DNA of 64,000 bases from Streptomyces agglomeratus (GCF_001746415.1 NZ_MEHJ01000001.1:6082501-6146500), one strand, 5' to 3'. Numbered from the stretch's first letter, positions 51,964 to 60,598 are shown. Notes: a model not told the origin generated them from the sequence alone. Numbers and translations: made by a program.

Positions 51964-52698
51964 TTAGTAGGCGCTGTCCACGTTGTCGATCGAGCCGTAC
52001 CGGTCGGCCGCGTAGTTGGCGGCGGCCGTGATGTTGGCGACCGGGTGGTACTGGTCGTGCGGCGTACCGGGGACGTGGTACGCGTCGAAGGTCGGCTTGA
52101 TGACCTGGAGCAGGCCCTTCGACGGGATGCCGTTCTGGGCGTTGATGTCCCAGTTGTTGATCGCGCGCGGGTTCCCGGAGGACTCGCGGATGATGTTGCG
52201 GTGCAGACCCTCGTACGAACCGGGGATGCCCCGCTCCTTCATGATGGCGAGCGACTCACGGATCCAGCCGTCGAGGTTGTTGGCGTAGACCGGCTTGCGC
52301 GCGGCGGCGCGGCTCGCGGCCGCGCGCTGGTCGGCGCGCTTCTTGGCCTCGGCCTTGGCCTTCGCGGCGGCCGCGGCCTTCGCCTTGGTGGCGGCCTCGG
52401 CCTTGGCCTTGGCGTCGGCCTTGGCGCGAGCCTCGGCGACGGCCTTGGCGACCTTGTCGGCGCCGACCTGCTGCTGCGTGATGCTCGTGTGCACTGTCTT
52501 GGCCTGTGCGCTGTCGGCGGCTGCCGACCACGCCACCGGAGCGGCGGCGGCCACGGACTTCGTGTCGGCCTCGGCCGACGCGTTGTCGGGGACGAGCGAG
52601 AACGTGAGGGCGGCGGCGCCGAGGGCGGCGACACCAGCGATCGAGAACTTGTGGTTCTTGTTCAGACGGCTATAGCCAGGGGTGCGAGACGCGGACAT
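51964..52698 (-). CDS. Secreted transglycosylase-like (SLT-domain) protein
   Basis: A 244-aa protein from ATG 52698. A signal peptide (KFSIAGVAALGAAALTFSLV, AxA near NASAE) is followed by an Ala/Lys-rich helical spacer (about 80-130: AEAATKAKAAAAAKAKAEAK) and a C-terminal SLT lysozyme-like domain with Glu172 in RESSGNPRAI and the motif GLLQVIKPTF. It probably cleaves peptidoglycan. A 262-bp gap separates it from the QueA-like gene. I found no c-di-AMP riboswitch in front of it. Confidence 0.9.
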   Translation of the reverse strand: MSASRTPGYSRLNKNHKFSIAGVAALGAAALTFSLVPDNASAEADTKSVAAAAPVAWSAAADSAQAKTVHTSITQQQVGADKVAKAVAEARAKADAKAKAEAATKAKAAAAAKAKAEAKKRADQRAAASRAAARKPVYANNLDGWIRESLAIMKERGIPGSYEGLHRNIIRESSGNPRAINNWDINAQNGIPSKGLLQVIKPTFDAYHVPGTPHDQYHPVANITAAANYAADRYGSIDNVDSAY

Positions 52699-52960
52699 GC
52701 AGACGTACCTCTTCGAATAGCGGAAGCCGCGGAGTCCGCGACGGCAGCCATTGTTAGCGTCCGCAAAATCCTGTGGCAAAGGTGTGACGTACGATCCCCG
52801 GTAGTGGACGCGGACCCCCGTCAACCGGCCCGGCACGGGGCCATACCCAGCCCAGACGCCCCTTATGGGTCAACTACAGCCCTTCGTAAGTGACGTGAGT
52901 CCTATGCGCGGGCTCACATCGGGCACGCAACAAACTCACCATTAGTTGCTCGTGCGATGC
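52699..52960 (-). other. Upstream region of the SLT gene, no recognised element
   Basis: 262 bp on the minus strand before the SLT start. It is relatively AT-rich around 52880-52950 and holds only weak promoter-like words. I looked for the ydaO/c-di-AMP riboswitch consensus known before some Streptomyces peptidoglycan hydrolases and did not find it. Confidence 0.5.
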
Positions 52961-54109
52961 TCAGCGTGAGCCCCTTCCAGGGGCCTCCTCCGGCAGGACG
53001 AGGTGTACGTCGCCGAACTCGTGCCAGAGGTAGAGAAGGCTCAGCGCCTCGGTGTACGCGCGGCCCAGCGCGGCCCGCCCCGCGACCGCCTCCAGCATCA
53101 GCAGATGCGACGCCCGCGGCTCGTGCAGCCCGGTGAGCAACCCGTCCACCACGCGCACCCCGCGCTCCGGCGTGACCACGAGGCCCGTCCAGCCCCCGGC
53201 CTCCCGCACCACACCGCCGGGCCCGGCCGCTGACTCCAGCGCCCGTACCGCCGTCGTCCCGACCGCGACGACCCGCCCGCCCGCCGCGCGGGCGGCGTTC
53301 ACCATCCCGGCCGTCGACGCGGGCACCTCGAAGCGCTCCGGGTACGGCGGCTCGTGCGCCTCGGCCGAGGCGACACCCGTGTGCAGCGTGAGCGGCGCGA
53401 ACCGCACGCCCCGGTTCACCAGCTCCGCCACCGCCGCCGCCGTGAACGGCCGCCCGGCACTCGGCATCTCCGCCGACCCGGACCCGTCGGGGGAGGGCCG
53501 CGCGAAGACCGTCTGGTACGCCGACAACGGCTGGTCGCGCTCCGTGTACGCGTACCGGATGGGCCGCCCGTGCGCTCGCATCAGCTCCGGCACCTCACCG
53601 CCGGACACCCGGGCCCACCACAGCCGCTCCCCGCCCGGCGCCAGAGGCTCCTCCAGCACCAGGAGCCCGCCACCGGGCAGCCGTACGACGGTCCCCGCCG
53701 GCCCGCCGGCACGCGGCCGGGTGGCCCCGCTCTCCAGTGGCCCGCGCAGCTCGACGGCCCAGCGCCGGTCGTCCCCCCGAGTGGAGAAGTGCACCACCAC
53801 ACGCTCTCCTGGCCCCGCGCCCGCCGGCTCCACCCACCCGTCCACCGCCGCCGCCAGCGTGGGCGACGTGTTCACCACCAGCACGTCCCCGGCCCGCAGC
53901 AGCGCGCCCAGCTCCCGGAACCGGTGATGGGAGACCTCGGCACCCCGCGACACGAGCAGCCGTACGTCGTCCCGCCCCGAACCCCGCTCCTCGGCCGGCA
54001 CCCGCGCCACGAGCCCTCCGGGCACCCCCGCCTCTTCCCCACGGTCGGAGTGCCGGGAGGGGGCAACCCGGAGCCCTTCCCGCAGCCGCCGGGCGCCCGC
54101 GTCCTTCAT
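52961..54109 (-). CDS. QueA-like S-adenosylmethionine:tRNA ribosyltransferase-isomerase
   Basis: A 382-aa protein of the QueA family, which makes epoxyqueuosine on tRNA from preQ1. Typical stretches are the N-terminal DDVRLLVSRGAEVSHHRF, LRAGDVLVVNTSPTLAAAV, ARVSGGEVPELMRAHGRPI, FAPLTLHTGVASAEAHEP and HEPRASHLLMLEAVAG. ATG 54109 overlaps the upstream SDR gene (ATGA). It is longer than the usual 340-350 aa because of an N-terminal extension with GEEAGVPGG. The other queuosine genes are not in the window, so its substrate is uncertain. Confidence 0.85.
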   Translation of the reverse strand: MKDAGARRLREGLRVAPSRHSDRGEEAGVPGGLVARVPAEERGSGRDDVRLLVSRGAEVSHHRFRELGALLRAGDVLVVNTSPTLAAAVDGWVEPAGAGPGERVVVHFSTRGDDRRWAVELRGPLESGATRPRAGGPAGTVVRLPGGGLLVLEEPLAPGGERLWWARVSGGEVPELMRAHGRPIRYAYTERDQPLSAYQTVFARPSPDGSGSAEMPSAGRPFTAAAVAELVNRGVRFAPLTLHTGVASAEAHEPPYPERFEVPASTAGMVNAARAAGGRVVAVGTTAVRALESAAGPGGVVREAGGWTGLVVTPERGVRVVDGLLTGLHEPRASHLLMLEAVAGRAALGRAYTEALSLLYLWHEFGDVHLVLPEEAPGRGSR

Positions 54110-54831
54110 CGCTCCCCCTCCGCACCGAGAAGCGCCGACGCCACGTACCGCCCGCTCGCCCGCCGCGGCCGTTCCCCGAGCAGCCGCAGGAACGCCGGAA
54201 CCACCGCGGCGGGCTCCGGCCGCCACGCGTCGTCGTCCGGCACCGCGGCGGCGTACAGGCCGGTGCGCATGTCGCCCGGATCGACCGCCCACACCCGCAG
54301 CCCCGGCTCCTCCGCCGCCAGTACCGCGGAAAGCTGGTCGAGCGCCGCCTTCGAAGCCCCGTACCCGCCCCACGTCTCGTACGCCTCCACCGCCGCGTCC
54401 GAGCTCACCGAGATCACCGCCCCGGCTTCCCCGCCCCGGCCCGCCGCCTCCCGCAGCAGCGGCAGCGCTTCCCGTACGAGCCCGAGCGCCGCCACCACAT
54501 TCGTCTCCAGCGCCGCCCGCAGCCCCTCGGGCGAGAGCTCCTCCAGTCGTACGAGAGGCTCCGCGCCCAGCGCGCTCGCGTTGTTCACCAGCAGGTCCAG
54601 CCCGCCGAGCCCCCGCGCGGCGGCCACCAGCTCCGTCCGGTGCCCCGCGTCGGTGACATCCCCGGCCAGCGCCACCACCCGCGTGCCGTACGCGCGCGCC
54701 TCCCGGGCCGCGTCCTCCAGTACGTTCCCGGTCCTGGCATCCAGCACCAGATCCCAGCCCCGCTCCGCGAGCGCCGTCGCCAGCGCCCGCCCCAGCCCCC
54801 TCGAAGCTCCCGTGATGACCGCAACAGGCAT
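54106..54831 (-). CDS. SDR family oxidoreductase coupled to the QueA-like gene
   Basis: A 241-aa SDR: TGASRGLG cofactor motif (VAVITGASRGLGRALATAL), LLVNNASALGAEP, catalytic Ser in VISVSSDA and YGASK in GGYGASKAALDQL. It has a normal C-terminus (ASGRYVASALLGAEGER). Its stop overlaps the QueA-like start as ATGA, so the two proteins are probably made together. The substrate is unknown; an action on a modified nucleoside or on a cofactor is speculative. Confidence 0.9.
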   Translation of the reverse strand: MPVAVITGASRGLGRALATALAERGWDLVLDARTGNVLEDAAREARAYGTRVVALAGDVTDAGHRTELVAAARGLGGLDLLVNNASALGAEPLVRLEELSPEGLRAALETNVVAALGLVREALPLLREAAGRGGEAGAVISVSSDAAVEAYETWGGYGASKAALDQLSAVLAAEEPGLRVWAVDPGDMRTGLYAAAVPDDDAWRPEPAAVVPAFLRLLGERPRRASGRYVASALLGAEGER

Positions 54832-55042
54832 GGCAACCGTCCCCTTCGTCGAAGCCCCACCGCATCCGTGTCTTCACCGTAGGAACCCGCCCCCGCCCGG
54901 CGCCTCGTCCGCAGGCCGCACCCCACCAGGGCACTTCGGCCTACACCCACCGCACCGGGCCGTTGGACCTACGTCCCGCGACCCGGGCGGCGGCCTCCCC
55001 GGGCCCGATACGGCTGTCACACCCCGCCGGTACGGTGACCAC

Positions 55043-56227
55043 ATGAGCCATCCCCACGCTCTCCACTGCGATCGGGCAGGGGAGACGCCGTCCCCCCGCT
55101 CCGGCCTGACGGCGGTGAGCACCGCGCTGCTCGCGATGAGCAGGCACCTGGAGGTGCGCGACGTACTGAAGACGATCGTCGCCTCCGCCCGCGAGCTCCT
55201 CGACGCCGAGTACGCGGCACTGGGCGTCCCGGACGACCACGGCGGCTTCGCCCAGTTCGTGGTCGACGGCGTCAGCGACGAACAGTGGAAGGCCATCGGC
55301 CCGCTGCCCCGCCAGCACGGCATCCTCGCCGCGATGCTGCACGGCGCCCACACCGAGCGCCTCGCCGATGTACGCGAGGACCCCCGCTTCGAGGGCTGGC
55401 CCGCCGCCCACCCCGAGATGTCCGACTTCCTCGGCCTGCCGATCCGTGACGGCGACGAAGTCATCGGCGCGCTCTTCCTCGCCAACAAGCGCTGCCCCAA
55501 GCCCCACGGCACCTGCGGATTCACCGAGGAGGACGAGGAGCTGCTCGGCATGCTCGCCCAGCACGCCGCGATCGCCCTCACCAACGCCCGGCTGTACGAG
55601 CGCAGCCGCGAGCTGACCATCGCCGAGGAGCGCTCCCGCCTGGCTCACGAGCTGCACGACGCCGTGAGCCAGAAGCTCTTCTCCCTGCGCCTGACCGCCC
55701 AGGCCGCCGCCGCCCTCGTCGACCGCGACCCCGCCCGCGCCAAGGGCGAGCTTCAGCAGGTGGCCGCGCTGGCGGCCGAGGCGGCCGACGAACTGCGCGC
55801 CGCGGTGGTCGAGCTGCGCCCCGCCGCCCTCGACGAGGACGGCCTGATCGCCACCCTGCGCACCCAGATCCAGGTCATGGACCGCGCCCACACCGCCCGG
55901 GTCACCTTCCACAGCTCAGGCGTACGCGCCCTGCCGGCCGCCCAGGAGGAAGCCCTCCTGCGGGTCGCGCAGGAGGCACTGCACAACGCGCTGCGCCACT
56001 CCGGCGCCGCTCATGTGGACGTCGTACTGGAAAAGAGCGGCCAGGGCGCCCGGCTGCGGATCACGGACGACGGCAGCGGCTTCGACCCGAAGACCGTACG
56101 CAGGGCCGGCCGCCACCTGGGCCTGGTCTCGATGCGGGACCGGGCCGGCGGCGCGGGCGGCAGGCTCGCCGTCGAATCGGCGCCCGGCAAGGGCACCACG
56201 ATCGAGATGGAGGTCCCCGGTGGCTGA
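55043..56227 (+). CDS. GAF-domain sensor histidine kinase
   Basis: A 394-aa cytoplasmic kinase. A GAF domain covers about 35-185 (DVLKTIVASARELLDAEYAA, FLGLPIRDGDEVIGALFLAN). The HisKA_3 dimerisation domain has ERSRLAHELHDAVSQ with phospho-acceptor His205, and the ATPase domain ends with ITDDGSGFDPKTV and GKGTTIEMEV. No membrane span, so it senses an internal or gas/redox signal. It overlaps the response regulator gene by 8 bp. The GAF cofactor is not predictable. Confidence 0.92.
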   Translation: MSHPHALHCDRAGETPSPRSGLTAVSTALLAMSRHLEVRDVLKTIVASARELLDAEYAALGVPDDHGGFAQFVVDGVSDEQWKAIGPLPRQHGILAAMLHGAHTERLADVREDPRFEGWPAAHPEMSDFLGLPIRDGDEVIGALFLANKRCPKPHGTCGFTEEDEELLGMLAQHAAIALTNARLYERSRELTIAEERSRLAHELHDAVSQKLFSLRLTAQAAAALVDRDPARAKGELQQVAALAAEAADELRAAVVELRPAALDEDGLIATLRTQIQVMDRAHTARVTFHSSGVRALPAAQEEALLRVAQEALHNALRHSGAAHVDVVLEKSGQGARLRITDDGSGFDPKTVRRAGRHLGLVSMRDRAGGAGGRLAVESAPGKGTTIEMEVPGG

Positions 56228-56885
56228 GACCGGCGCACGACCGTCGAAGAACGGCATCCGCGTACTGCTGGTCGACGACCACCAGGTAGTACGCCGAGGA
56301 CTGCGCACCTTCCTGGAGGTCCAGGACGACATCGAGGTCGTGGGTGAGGCGGGCGACGGCGCCGAAGGCGTGGCCCGCGCCGAGGAGCTGCGCCCCGACG
56401 TCGTCCTCATGGACATCAAGATGCCGGGCACGGACGGCATCGACGCCCTGCGCAAACTCCGCGACCTGGACAACCCGGCCAAGGTGCTGATCGTCACCAG
56501 CTTCACCGAGCAGCGCACCGTCGTCCCCGCCCTGCGCGCGGGCGCCTCGGGTTACGTATACAAGGACGTGGACCCGGACGCCCTGGCCGGCGCCATCCGC
56601 TCCGTACACGCCGGCCATGTCCTCCTCCAGCCGGAGGTCGCCGGCGCGCTGCTCTCGCAGGAGGAGGGCAACGGCGGCACGGGCCGGGGGAGCACGCTCA
56701 CCGAACGGGAGCGGGAAGTCCTGACGCTCATCGCGGACGGCCGGTCGAACCGGGAGATCGCCCGCGCCCTCGTCCTCTCCGAGAAGACCGTCAAGACACA
56801 TGTTTCGAACATCCTGATGAAGCTGGACCTGTCCGACCGCACGCAGGCGGCGCTGTGGGCCGTCCGACATGGGATTACGGGCTGA
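56220..56885 (+). CDS. NarL/FixJ-family response regulator
   Basis: A 221-aa regulator from GTG 56220. Receiver: VLLVDDHQVVRRG (Asp19, Asp20), phospho-acceptor Asp65 in VVLMDIKMPG, Lys in YVYKDVD. Output: LuxR-type HTH near the C-terminus (LTEREREVLTLIADGRSNRE, IARALVLSEKTVKTHVSNIL). It is the partner of the kinase encoded just upstream with an 8-bp overlap. Target genes are unknown; the chaplin gene chpE lies 137 bp downstream. Confidence 0.95.
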   Translation: MAETGARPSKNGIRVLLVDDHQVVRRGLRTFLEVQDDIEVVGEAGDGAEGVARAEELRPDVVLMDIKMPGTDGIDALRKLRDLDNPAKVLIVTSFTEQRTVVPALRAGASGYVYKDVDPDALAGAIRSVHAGHVLLQPEVAGALLSQEEGNGGTGRGSTLTEREREVLTLIADGRSNREIARALVLSEKTVKTHVSNILMKLDLSDRTQAALWAVRHGITG

Positions 56886-57022
56886 TCGGACGGTCTACGT
56901 CCGGTCCGAGATTCATACCGTCGGGTGTATGTCCCCCACATGGCGCATCCTGACCGGCGGGCAGGCGTTCTTCATGGCGTGCCGCGGCGGCTGGCCGCGG
57001 CAACGTCTAGGAGGAACCTGAA

Positions 57023-57271
57023 GTGAAGAACCTGAAGAAGGCCGCTGCCGTCACCATGGTCGCGGGTGGCCTCATCGCCGCCGGAGCCGGTGTTGCCTCC
57101 GCCACCGACAGCGGTGCGCAGGCCCAGGGCCAGGCCGTCCACTCGCCGGGCGTCGGTTCCGGCAACCTGGTCCAGGTCCCGGTCCACGTCCCGGTGAACG
57201 CCGTCGGCAACACCGTCAACGTCATCGGCGCCCTCAACCCGGCCTTCGGGAACGACGGCATCAACCGCTGA
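57023..57271 (+). CDS. chpE: Chaplin ChpE, cysteine-less short chaplin
   Basis: An 82-aa precursor. A signal peptide (MKNLKKAAAVTMVAGGLIAA, cleavage after ASA near residue 27) precedes one chaplin domain (SPGVGSGNLVQVPVHVPVNA, VGNTVNVIGALNPAFGN). Short chaplins normally have a Cys pair; here the two Cys positions are replaced (VNAVGN and FGNDGINR), as I recall for ChpE. Chaplins coat aerial hyphae and spores and help them break the surface. TAGGAGGAAC precedes the ATG. It is monocistronic with a strong terminator. Confidence 0.95.
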   Translation: MKNLKKAAAVTMVAGGLIAAGAGVASATDSGAQAQGQAVHSPGVGSGNLVQVPVHVPVNAVGNTVNVIGALNPAFGNDGINR

Positions 57272-57294
57272 CCCACCCCGGTCGAGCGGTGACC

Positions 57295-57331
57295 ACCGGC
57301 CCCCAGGCGCACAGCGCGCCTGGGGGCCGGT
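57295..57331. terminator. Bidirectional terminator after chpE
   Basis: ACCGGCCCCCAGGCGC and its complement (16 bp) around loop ACAGC. It lies between the convergent chpE and the unknown gene ending at 57339. Confidence 0.92.
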
Positions 57332-57338
57332 CGCGTAC

Positions 57339-58127
57339 TCAGCGCTCGCGCTCCCGCTCCTCCACCCACGCGTTGTACGCCGCCACCTGCGCCCGCCGCG
57401 CCACCCGCTCCACCGGCCGCAGCGCTTCCCCCCGCGCCGCCATCTCCGAGGCACTCACCGCACCCCCGTGCCCGTTCTCGTACGCGACCGAAATGAGCAG
57501 CCCGACCCGCTGCGCCAGCTCCAGCACCCGCACCGCCCGCGGCGGATACCCGGGAGCGAGCACCTCACCGCCGCCGCCCTCCACCCGCGCCCGGTAGGCG
57601 TCGATCGCGGCCTCCGCCACCGGACCCGACCCCGCCACATCGAGCCGCGAGAGCACGGCCGTCGCGTCCCGCAACGCCTCCGCCAGCTCCCGCTCGGCCT
57701 CCCCGAGCGAAGGCACATCGGCGGGCGGTGCCTCCCGTACGGCCAGGCAGTGCCACGTCACCTCGACCCGCACATCCCCGGCCGGCCCCACCTCGTACAC
57801 CTCCGGCACCAGTCCCAGAGCCGCCCCCGAGCAGACGACCGCCTCCTCCCCCTCCAGCGCCCGCGCGTTGAACTCCGGTGGTCCGCTCAGCCCCAGCGGA
57901 TGACCCGGCGCCGGCAGCGCCACCCGGAATCCCGCGGCCCCGAGCGCGCGAAGACGCCCCAGGGCCAGCGTGAGCCCGACCGGCCCCGCCTCCCCGGGCA
58001 CACCTTCCACCCGGTGCACCGCGTCCTCCCCGACAATGGCGAGCGCGACGTCGTCCGGCGAAGCAAGTCCGGCCAAAAGGGCATTTCCCCATGCGGCCAG
58101 TCGTCCTGAGCGAGGTTCGAAAAGCAT
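57339..58127 (-). CDS. Conserved Streptomyces protein of unknown function
   Basis: A 262-aa soluble protein from ATG 58127. It begins MLFEPRSGRLAAWGNALLAG and contains LGRLRALGAAGFRVALPAPG, EFNARALEGEEAVVCSGAAL and an Arg/Glu-rich C-terminus (YNAWVEERERER). It has alternating alpha/beta predictions but no signature I recognise, no membrane span and no signal peptide. It lies opposite chpE and 125 bp from the ABC ATPase gene (divergent). A coding gene by bias; role not predictable. Confidence 0.75.
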   Translation of the reverse strand: MLFEPRSGRLAAWGNALLAGLASPDDVALAIVGEDAVHRVEGVPGEAGPVGLTLALGRLRALGAAGFRVALPAPGHPLGLSGPPEFNARALEGEEAVVCSGAALGLVPEVYEVGPAGDVRVEVTWHCLAVREAPPADVPSLGEAERELAEALRDATAVLSRLDVAGSGPVAEAAIDAYRARVEGGGGEVLAPGYPPRAVRVLELAQRVGLLISVAYENGHGGAVSASEMAARGEALRPVERVARRAQVAAYNAWVEERERER

Positions 58128-58251
58128 GCCCCCAGCCTAGGGAATGGACCTACCAACCGGATCACTCGACCGGTGGCGTAGGTTTTCCCCTGGAGCTGTG
58201 CCTACAGGCACGCCCGACATTCTCGAGACTGCATGGGGAGACAACGCGCTC

Positions 58252-59049
58252 ATGAGCGATGTACTGGAGCTGGTGGACGTATCCGTGGTCCGCGACGGAC
58301 GCGCTCTGGTGGAAGACGTCTCCTGGTCGGTCAAGGAGGGCGAGCGCTGGGTCATCCTCGGCCCGAACGGCGCCGGCAAGACCACCCTGCTGAACGTCGC
58401 CTCCAGCTACCTCTTCCCGTCCACCGGCAGCGCCAAGATCCTCGGTGAGAAGCTCGGCAGCCCCGGCACCGACGTGTTCGAGCTCCGCCCCCGCATCGGC
58501 ATGGCGGGCATCGCGCTGGCCGACAAGCTGCCCCGCCGCCAGACCGTCCTCCAGACGGTGCTCACCGCGGCGTACGGCATGACCGCCACCTGGCACGAGA
58601 ACTACGACGAGGTCGACGAGCAGCGCGCCCGCGCCTTCCTCGACCGCCTCGGCATGACCGAGTACCTCGACCGGAAGTTCGGCACCCTCTCCGAGGGCGA
58701 GCGCAAGCGCACGATGATCGCCCGCGCCATGATGACCGACCCCGAGCTGCTACTCCTCGACGAGCCCGCGGCCGGTCTCGACCTCGGCGGCCGCGAAGAC
58801 CTCGTCCGCCGGCTCGGCCGCCTGGCGCGCGACCCGTACGCTCCCTCGATGATCATGGTGACGCACCATGTGGAGGAGATCGCCCCCGGTTTCACCCACG
58901 TCCTGATGATCCGGCAGGGCAAGGTCCTCGCCGCGGGTCCCGTGGAGACCGAGCTGACCTCGCGCAACCTCTCTCTCTGCTTCGGCCTCCCGCTCGTCGT
59001 CGAGCGCAGGTCCGACCGCTGGACGGCCCAGGGCCTGCCGCTCGGCTGA
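58252..59049 (+). CDS. ABC transporter ATP-binding protein without a nearby permease
   Basis: A 265-aa ATPase from ATG 58252, with GGGGAG about 13 nt upstream. Walker A GPNGAGKTT (about 37-45), signature LSEGERKRTMIARAM and Walker B ELLLLDEPAAGLD with the H-loop VTHHVEEI are intact. The signature LSEGE rather than LSGGQ is a recognisable variant of the ModF/ABC-type molybdate-related ATPases. No permease gene is adjacent; it may use a distant partner or have a non-transport role. The 59109 NfeD gene follows. Confidence 0.9.
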   Translation: MSDVLELVDVSVVRDGRALVEDVSWSVKEGERWVILGPNGAGKTTLLNVASSYLFPSTGSAKILGEKLGSPGTDVFELRPRIGMAGIALADKLPRRQTVLQTVLTAAYGMTATWHENYDEVDEQRARAFLDRLGMTEYLDRKFGTLSEGERKRTMIARAMMTDPELLLLDEPAAGLDLGGREDLVRRLGRLARDPYAPSMIMVTHHVEEIAPGFTHVLMIRQGKVLAAGPVETELTSRNLSLCFGLPLVVERRSDRWTAQGLPLG

Positions 59050-59096
59050 CATCGCGGAGCAACGCCCGCGCCCTGTCCGGGAAGAGCCCCCGCACC

Positions 59097-59102
59097 TACC
59101 AT
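59097..59102 (+). promoter_or_regulatory. -10 element of the NfeD gene
   Basis: TACCAT (TANNNT) ends 6 nt before GTG 59109, and no ribosome-binding site is seen. It suggests a leaderless mRNA starting on the GTG. Confidence 0.5.
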
Positions 59103-59108
59103 GACCAT

Positions 59109-59537
59109 GTGGACATCGACGCATGGGTGTGGTGGCTGATCGGCGCTGTCGGGCTGGGAATTCCGCTCGTGGTGACCGCGATGCCCGAGTTGGGAATGCT
59201 GTCGGCGGGCGCGGTCGCCGGCGCCGTGACCGCGAGCCTGGGTGGCGGAATCGTCGCCCAGGTACTGGTCTTCGCCGCGGTCTCGGTCGCGCTGATCGCG
59301 GTTGTACGTCCCATAGCCGCCCGCCACCGCTCCGACCGGCCCCAACACCGCACCGGCATCGACGCGCTGAGAGGCCGTCAGGCCGTGGTGCTCGAACGCG
59401 TCGACGGCAACGGCGGCCGGATCAAACTCGCGGGCGAAGTGTGGTCCGCACGCTCCCTCGACGCCGGCCAGAGCTTCGAACCCGGCCAGCAGGTCGACGT
59501 CGTCGAGATCGACGGAGCGACCGCCGTGGTGATGTAA
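59109..59537 (+). CDS. NfeD-like membrane protein
   Basis: A 142-aa protein with hydrophobic segments near VWWLIGAVGLGIPLVVTAM, AGAVTASLGGGIVAQVLVFA and VSVALIAVVRPIAA, and a C-terminal OB-fold-like domain (RGRQAVVLERVDGNGGRIKL, AGQSFEPGQQVDVVEIDGA). NfeD proteins pair with SPFH (flotillin/stomatin-like) proteins, here encoded next. The complex is thought to organise membrane domains. GTG 59109 starts the protein; the mRNA may be leaderless. Confidence 0.9.
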   Translation: MDIDAWVWWLIGAVGLGIPLVVTAMPELGMLSAGAVAGAVTASLGGGIVAQVLVFAAVSVALIAVVRPIAARHRSDRPQHRTGIDALRGRQAVVLERVDGNGGRIKLAGEVWSARSLDAGQSFEPGQQVDVVEIDGATAVVM

Positions 59538-59668
59538 CCGGCCAGGTAGTGCGAACACACCGCACACCGACCGGCGTTCTGGGAAGATTGATCATCAGAT
59601 CGTCCGCGCACGGCCCACGGCCCTGCCGGTCTCCCGAGAAGCACAACACGAAGGGCACGGGAAACGCG

Positions 59669-60598
59669 ATGTCATCCGTCATCATCGTCCTGATCATTCT
59701 GGTGGTGCTGGTATTCATCGCCCTGATCAAGACGATCCAGGTCATCCCGCAAGCCAGCGCCGCCATCGTGGAGCGGTTCGGCCGCTACACCCGCACGCTC
59801 AACGCCGGCCTGAACATCGTCGTCCCGTTCATCGACTCGATCCGCAACCGCATCGACCTCCGCGAACAGGTCGTGCCCTTCCCGCCCCAGCCGGTGATCA
59901 CCCAGGACAACCTGGTCGTCAACATCGACACGGTCATCTACTACCAGGTCACCGACGCACGGGCCGCGACGTACGAAGTCGCCAGCTACATCCAGGCGAT
60001 CGAGCAGCTCACCGTCACCACGCTCCGCAACATCATCGGCGGCATGGACCTGGAACGGACCCTGACCTCGCGCGAGGAGATCAACGCGGCGCTGCGCGGT
60101 GTCCTCGACGAGGCCACCGGCAAGTGGGGCATCCGCGTCAACCGCGTCGAGCTCAAGGCAATCGAGCCGCCCACCTCCATCCAGGACTCGATGGAGAAGC
60201 AGATGCGCGCCGACCGCGACAAGCGCGCCGCGATCCTCACCGCCGAAGGCATCAGGCAGTCCGCGATCCTCACCGCCGAGGGCGAGAAGCAGTCCGCGAT
60301 CCTGCGCGCCGAAGGTGAGGCCAAGGCGTCCGCGCTGCGCGCCGAGGGCGAGGCGCAGGCCATCCGTACGGTCTTCGAGTCCATCCACGCGGGTGACCCG
60401 GACCAGAAGCTCCTCTCGTACCAGTACCTCCAGATGCTCCCGAAGATCGCGGAGGGCGACGCCAACAAGCTCTGGATCGTCCCCAGCGAGATCGGCGACG
60501 CGCTCAAGGGACTCAGCGGCGCCTTCGGAAACTTCAGCGGCGGCGGCCCCGGCTTCAACACCGGCCAGGAGCGCCGCCAGGACCCCCCGCTCGACTGA
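59669..60598 (+). CDS. SPFH/Band 7 (stomatin-like) protein
   Basis: A 309-aa protein. An N-terminal hydrophobic anchor (VIIVLIILVVLVFIALIKTI), then the SPFH domain (QASAAIVERFGRYTRTLNAG, IVVPFIDSIRNRIDLREQVV) and an Ala/Glu-rich coiled coil with near-tandem repeats (AILTAEGIRQ, AILTAEGEKQ, AILRAEGEAK, ALRAEGEAQ). The C-terminus is Gly-rich. Stomatin/prohibitin relatives scaffold membrane proteases and microdomains. It follows the NfeD gene by 131 bp, the usual pair. Confidence 0.93.
   Translation: MSSVIIVLIILVVLVFIALIKTIQVIPQASAAIVERFGRYTRTLNAGLNIVVPFIDSIRNRIDLREQVVPFPPQPVITQDNLVVNIDTVIYYQVTDARAATYEVASYIQAIEQLTVTTLRNIIGGMDLERTLTSREEINAALRGVLDEATGKWGIRVNRVELKAIEPPTSIQDSMEKQMRADRDKRAAILTAEGIRQSAILTAEGEKQSAILRAEGEAKASALRAEGEAQAIRTVFESIHAGDPDQKLLSYQYLQMLPKIAEGDANKLWIVPSEIGDALKGLSGAFGNFSGGGPGFNTGQERRQDPPLD

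Noticed and set aside
52699..52960. c-di-AMP (ydaO) riboswitch before the transglycosylase gene
   Set aside because: Known before some peptidoglycan hydrolases in Streptomyces, but the conserved blocks could not be found here on either strand.
56886..57022. A hairpin after the response regulator (TCGGAC/GTCCGA)
   Set aside because: Only a 6-bp stem with a large loop; not strong enough to call a terminator.
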